DNA of 9,585 nt from Candidatus Babeliales bacterium (GTDB taxonomy: Bacteria; Babelota; Babeliae; Babelales; JANWKD01), in contig JANWKD010000076.1 of assembly GCA_025451595.1 (NCBI GenBank), positions 1-9,585 on the forward strand, written 5' to 3'. The notes below the pieces were generated by a model. The model had not been told where the DNA came from. It saw only the letters and a program-made list of their open reading frames with translations, and made no database searches. Position numbers and translations under genes: made by a program. Positions within the stretch are counted from its first letter, which is position 1; every line of letters starts with the position of its first letter. Shown here one piece after another: positions 6,005 through 9,585 of the stretch.

Positions 6005-6395
6005 TTTATTGGTAATAAATTTAACAGCTTCACTGTTTTGTGAAGATAAGACGACTTTATCTCCAGAGATGGAATCTAATATAAAAATAATAGCTCAATA
6101 TATTAAAGATGAAAAATTATCAAGCAATATAGTTAACGCAGCCAATAAAGCTTACGAGAATCTGCATAATATATTTGCTGAATGTGTTAGTTCGGCCAAA
6201 GATAGATTTGACGTTGCTGAATGTGCAATATCAATATCTGATGCAGATTTTGATCATATTTTTTACAATTCTATTTTAAAAATTTCTGATAAAAAAGTGC
6301 GTAATGAAACACAAAAACATATTGAAGATGGTTTTACAAAATATATGAATAATCTTACAAAAACAGCTGAAGCGAGAATGAATTCTTTTAAATAA
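5985..6395 (+). CDS. Small exported helical protein of unknown function, 136 aa
   Basis: The start follows AAGGA by eight bases and a perfect TTGACA promoter. Residues 1-19 are a signal peptide (MQKRFLFLLVINLTASLFC) followed by E-D-K. The mature part, about 116 residues, looks almost entirely alpha-helical: a helix MESNIKIIAQYIKDEK, then NIVNAANKAYENLHNIFAEC, and a C-terminal amphipathic stretch VRNETQKHIEDGFTKYMNNL. Cys residues in AECVSS and AECAIS, about 15 residues apart, could form a disulfide after export. No known domain is recognised. It shares its leader and first codons with the dead copy at 4962, so this gene or its 5' end has been duplicated locally. Confidence 0.8.
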   Translation: MQKRFLFLLVINLTASLFCEDKTTLSPEMESNIKIIAQYIKDEKLSSNIVNAANKAYENLHNIFAECVSSAKDRFDVAECAISISDADFDHIFYNSILKISDKKVRNETQKHIEDGFTKYMNNLTKTAEARMNSFK

Positions 6396-6429
6396 AATGC
6401 ATTACGCTTTAAAAAGGACAAATTGATTC

Positions 6430-6513
6430 ATGGTCTCATCCAATATTCTTTTCTGTTCAAATGTTGCGATAAGCGCTTTGGTAGTTTTAGTTTTTTTGTA
6501 TGAATTCTGGTAA
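6430..6513 (+). CDS. Possible 27-aa single-pass membrane peptide
   Basis: In the 208-base gap 6396-6603 the ATG at 6430 opens a 27-codon frame. It consists of a short polar start (M-V-S-S-N) and a hydrophobic run, NVAISALVVLVFLY, ending E-F-W. AGGA lies eleven bases upstream, rather far for a ribosome-binding site. Nothing else supports it; chance is quite possible in AT-rich DNA. Apart from the possible promoter and hairpin listed separately, I see nothing more in this gap. Confidence 0.22.
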   Translation: MVSSNILFCSNVAISALVVLVFLYEFW

Positions 6514-6516
6514 AAT
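6508..6516 (+). promoter_or_regulatory. Possible extended -10 promoter for the giant exported protein
   Basis: TGGTAAAAT fits the extended -10 pattern TGnTATAAT with one mismatch. No convincing -35 box stands upstream. Transcription would start near 6523, giving a leader of about 80 bases that includes the hairpin at 6528-6545. Confidence 0.3.
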
Positions 6517-6527
6517 TTTGTTAGTAC

Positions 6528-6545
6528 ACTATCATGAATGATGGT
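6528..6545 (+). other. Small hairpin in the leader of the giant exported protein gene
   Basis: ACTATCATGAATGATGGT can fold as a seven-pair stem (one G-U pair) with a four-base loop. It is not followed by a T run, so it is not a standard terminator. It may stabilise or regulate the leader, or mean nothing. Confidence 0.25.
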
Positions 6546-6603
6546 AGAAAGATATAGAAAATTTTACTATTGTTTTATCTTTAAAAATTATTCGGATTTA
6601 AAT

Positions 6604-9585
6604 ATGATTTATTCAACCTCAGTATATGGCAAAATTAATCTTTTTATATGTTTTTTAATAGCAGTTCCGTCGCTGGTGTATGGTATGGATGGAAACGTTA
6701 TCGCAAAAGTAAATCAACAAAATGACGATGAAAAAATAAATCTTTATGATGTTATTTCCTTTAAATCGTTAAAATATCGTGATAAAAAAATCGGTAATCT
6801 ATTAGAACTGAAAAAAGAGATACAATCGCAGGATGGAAATAATTTGAATGCCAATGCACATCGTGATGCATTTATTCGAGGGGCTACGAATGTTGCCATA
6901 AATATTGGCACGAGTACCATAATTGGCAAGCCAACTGCATTCATATTAGATGCGGTATCGCCGTCAGGTGAAAATATTCGAACATTAAGAAATAAGGTTG
7001 ATCGATGTAATCAAGAGCATGTACCGAATCCCGTTGCAGATGGTCTTTATGCTATGCAGGTAGGATGCACCTATCAAGAATCATTACAGGCCATGTCATT
7101 AGGTCTTCAAGGTCTAGAGAAGTTGTCTATTATTAAAAGAAAAATTATAGATTCTATTAGTCAGGGACTTATTACTGGGGTTGATAAAATTGGCTTAACG
7201 GAGAAAAATATTAATACCTTAGCCGCTTTTGTACACGAAAGTATAAAAACCGCTCCTGAATATATTAAAAAAAGTTATACACAATTATTAGAAAAGAATA
7301 ACAATCATCATCATCATCATGAGCAGCTGGAAGAACAATTTACTATCGCTGCCTTGTCACAGAAAAAAAAAGAAAAATTTAACAAGCAAAAAGCGCTTCT
7401 TGATGCCGATGTAACATTGCCTGGTAACGAAGCTAATCAGGCGGTTTGCCAAATGCTTGAAAATCATCAACTGAAATTTGAAGAATTAATAGCAAATTAT
7501 ACTGAACATATTCTTGAGCGATCAGCGGATGCGCAAGCACTGCGAAATGATACTAAATTTGAAAAGGACTTAGCTACTGCCCAAGATGCTTTTACTGGAG
7601 TAGCTGCTGTAGCCTCTCTTCTTGGCCGCAAAAGCGATGCCTATGCTATTGCTACTTTCGGCCAGGCTAGTGCTCAAGCAATAACAAGTATTAGTACATT
7701 AATGACGGCAGGCGCGCTTGGCGCAGGCATTAATCCTTACGTTGGTATACTTACCTCTATTGCAAGTTTGTGTAGTTTAGCGGAAGATGAACAGCAGGAT
7801 AACACGCAAGAGATCCTCGATGCAATCACCAATGGTATTATATTTCTTTCTGAACAAATATTCCAACTTCAAAAAGAAATGCATGAAGAGTTTGGTCAAG
7901 TAAAAAAAATGCTTAATCAGCAGCATCTTCGAGTTCTAGAGGAATTCGTTGTTGTGCATCAGGACAATGCAACGGCCTTAGAAAAATTAAAAAATATTCA
8001 TACGTACATACAAGCAAATAATCTTGCTATTCAAAGTGGCCTGGATGCGTTACATGCTAAAATAAATGACAACTTTAATATGACGATTGGCAATTTGAAT
8101 GGTTTGCGTATCGAAGAAATTGATGATCTGATTCAAAAATCAGCGTTACTCGTACAGCGAAATGATGTTACTGATCAGGAGTTTAATCGTTGTATCGAAG
8201 AATTGTATGTAAAAGCAACAAGTCGTGCGTCAGCTGATGCACTTACCGGAGGGGCCGTAGACATTCATAACGCATCTGCTATCGCAACATCGTTGGAAGA
8301 AACTCCAGGAAATAACGTTTTTTCTCATCCTGCATTTTCAAATATCAATTTGCTGAGCAAATATATGGAACATACGGAAAATGGGTTTAGGCACACTAAA
8401 TTAGTCAATCCACTCATCTGGATAAAATGTGTTGATACGATAGTGCATTCAATGCATCATAAGATTACCAACAATGAGGAATATCCTGCGACTGAAAAAG
8501 ATAAAAGTCTGGATATACAAAAATTAATGATGCTCAAAGAGCAGGGCGAAAAAATTATAACGTTTATAAAAACTATAGCTCAGAATAGATATACCCAGCA
8601 GATTGCTACCAAATACGAGCATGCATTAACAGAGCTTTCGAATGCAATCAAAGCCGAACAAAAGGTCTTTGAAGAGCAAGAAACGCAAATTCTGACCAGA
8701 GAGCAGGCCAATAGTATTGAACGAGAAAAATCACAGGCAAAAAGGATTTTTGATTCATACGAGTGTAAAAAATGCGTTGAGCATATTAATCATGCAATCG
8801 ATAGTGCAAATCTACTCTATCAATTTGATACTTGGTTAGGTGGTTGCCCTGCGAAGCGTCATGCTTATATTAGAGATAAAGTAGTCGCAGCGCCTCATTA
8901 TGCAATTCATTATGAAAATGGGAAATGGGTGACGGCAGACGAAGTTCGTAAGCCAGATGAACAGTTTAAAAAACTGCAACAAGCGTATGTACAGACAATT
9001 GCACATACTCAGCAGCAACTGCGCCAGAAGACAAAAGTAGATCTTACCAAGCAAGAAATTACTCCGATAGGCAATACAAAGAATCAATGGATTATTCCTG
9101 CTGATCAAAATAATCGATTGCCGGTCATTGCGCTTCCTGTACAGGAACTACCTATTAATCCGGTTTATATCGCAGCAGAAAATAATTGTTTAGGCGCTTT
9201 GTCGCATGAATATACTATTGAAGACAAAAAGTTGCATCTTCGATCCTTTTTTACTATAAAAGACACACAGCAAAAAATTGAAGTGTTGCATATTTCTAAA
9301 GAATGCCCATTTGATAGCTTATATGAAGCTGGCGAAAATATGATTCATATTTGGTATGGAGGCAGATATCCCCAGTCGATTGATGTCTATAAATACACTG
9401 CAGATCTAGATTATTATTGGAAATCCTTTTCAGCATATTATCCGCCAGAAACCGCGTATCCTGCCGAACGTGACACGTTTGTAAGCACAGCGCAACGAGA
9501 GGCAGATCAAGCCGCTGAACATCTTCCTCTGATACAACAACTTCTAAAAAAGAATCAAGAAGAAAAGCGTTTGCAATTTAATAAA
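6604..9585 (+). CDS. Giant exported helical protein with central hydrophobic segment, open at the right edge
   Basis: The frame is open for 994 codons with no stop in the window. A weak GGA sits seven bases before the ATG. Residues 1-27 are a signal peptide (ending S-L-V-Y-G before Met28). Residues 30-330 are mainly helical, with a five-histidine run at 235-239. Residues 332-393 are small and hydrophobic (GVAAVASLLG, then STLMTAGALGAGINPYVGIL), long enough for one hairpin or two membrane helices. Residues 400-495 look like coiled coil (EQIFQLQKEMHEEFGQVKKM). A Cys-Lys-Lys-Cys pair lies at 721-724 in another long helical stretch. Residues 830-930 look beta-rich (LPVIALPVQELPINPVYIAA), followed by an aromatic stretch (near 917-945) and a charged helix at the edge. 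Helix-hydrophobic-helix layout recalls alpha-pore-forming toxins, but I recognise no named family; that link is inference. It is probably exported and host-directed, judged by its neighbours. Confidence 0.85.
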   Translation, partial: MIYSTSVYGKINLFICFLIAVPSLVYGMDGNVIAKVNQQNDDEKINLYDVISFKSLKYRDKKIGNLLELKKEIQSQDGNNLNANAHRDAFIRGATNVAINIGTSTIIGKPTAFILDAVSPSGENIRTLRNKVDRCNQEHVPNPVADGLYAMQVGCTYQESLQAMSLGLQGLEKLSIIKRKIIDSISQGLITGVDKIGLTEKNINTLAAFVHESIKTAPEYIKKSYTQLLEKNNNHHHHHEQLEEQFTIAALSQKKKEKFNKQKALLDADVTLPGNEANQAVCQMLENHQLKFEELIANYTEHILERSADAQALRNDTKFEKDLATAQDAFTGVAAVASLLGRKSDAYAIATFGQASAQAITSISTLMTAGALGAGINPYVGILTSIASLCSLAEDEQQDNTQEILDAITNGIIFLSEQIFQLQKEMHEEFGQVKKMLNQQHLRVLEEFVVVHQDNATALEKLKNIHTYIQANNLAIQSGLDALHAKINDNFNMTIGNLNGLRIEEIDDLIQKSALLVQRNDVTDQEFNRCIEELYVKATSRASADALTGGAVDIHNASAIATSLEETPGNNVFSHPAFSNINLLSKYMEHTENGFRHTKLVNPLIWIKCVDTIVHSMHHKITNNEEYPATEKDKSLDIQKLMMLKEQGEKIITFIKTIAQNRYTQQIATKYEHALTELSNAIKAEQKVFEEQETQILTREQANSIEREKSQAKRIFDSYECKKCVEHINHAIDSANLLYQFDTWLGGCPAKRHAYIRDKVVAAPHYAIHYENGKWVTADEVRKPDEQFKKLQQAYVQTIAHTQQQLRQKTKVDLTKQEITPIGNTKNQWIIPADQNNRLPVIALPVQELPINPVYIAAENNCLGALSHEYTIEDKKLHLRSFFTIKDTQQKIEVLHISKECPFDSLYEAGENMIHIWYGGRYPQSIDVYKYTADLDYYWKSFSAYYPPETAYPAERDTFVSTAQREADQAAEHLPLIQQLLKKNQEEKRLQFNK

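Noticed and set aside
7306..7320. Five CAT codons as an engineered His tag or metal site
   Set aside because: It is internal, only five residues long, and flanked by normal coding sequence; codon slippage in a natural gene explains it well.
8836..9108. Minus-strand open frame of 90 codons
   Set aside because: It is antisense to the continuous 994-codon frame of the giant exported protein and has no start signal.

Overview
The window looks like an accessory, host-interaction region from an AT-rich intracellular bacterium. The best guess is a member of the Dependentiae (TM6, Babela-like) group, by inference. The reasons are low GC, short intergenic gaps, and a signal peptide on every protein-coding gene whose start can be read. 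The proteins also carry eukaryote-type modules (WD40, ankyrin, F-box-like, possibly Skp1/BTB-like). Rickettsiales, Legionella-like or Amoebophilus-like hosts are not excluded. There are no rRNA, tRNA, CRISPR, transposase or phage genes.

Left arm (1-4807, minus strand): five co-directional genes, transcribed from a divergent promoter near 4838-4866 toward position 1. In transcription order these are: (1) an unrecognised exported protein of 236 aa; (2) an F-box-like, degenerate-propeller protein of 248 aa; (3) an F-box-like ankyrin protein of 352 aa ending in Cys-Cys-Arg-Ile-Ser; (4) a 259-aa paralogue of gene 2 ending in Cys-Cys-Ile-Ile-Gly; (5) a large protein with a Skp1/BTB-like N-terminus and WD40 repeats, running off the left edge.

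Middle (4808-5126): a 319-base gene-free stretch. It holds the promoters of both arms and a 59-bp leader repeat with a dead 11-codon reading frame, apparently a decayed copy of the start of the gene at 5985.

Right arm (5127-9585, plus strand): an exported GNAT-type acetyltransferase, a small exported helical protein preceded by the intact leader repeat, a 208-base gap with a possible 27-aa membrane peptide, and a giant exported protein (at least 994 aa). The giant protein has a central hydrophobic segment followed by coiled coil and is open at the right edge.

Working hypothesis (inference): the left arm encodes a secreted set of SCF-type ubiquitin-ligase mimics. F-box-like N-termini are joined to substrate-binding repeats (ankyrin or propeller), two proteins carry Rab/CaaX-like C-terminal cysteine motifs that host enzymes could prenylate, and a Skp1-like/WD40 fusion lies next to them. 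The exported acetyltransferase and the giant helical protein would be further effectors. How such proteins would cross the outer membrane is not visible here.
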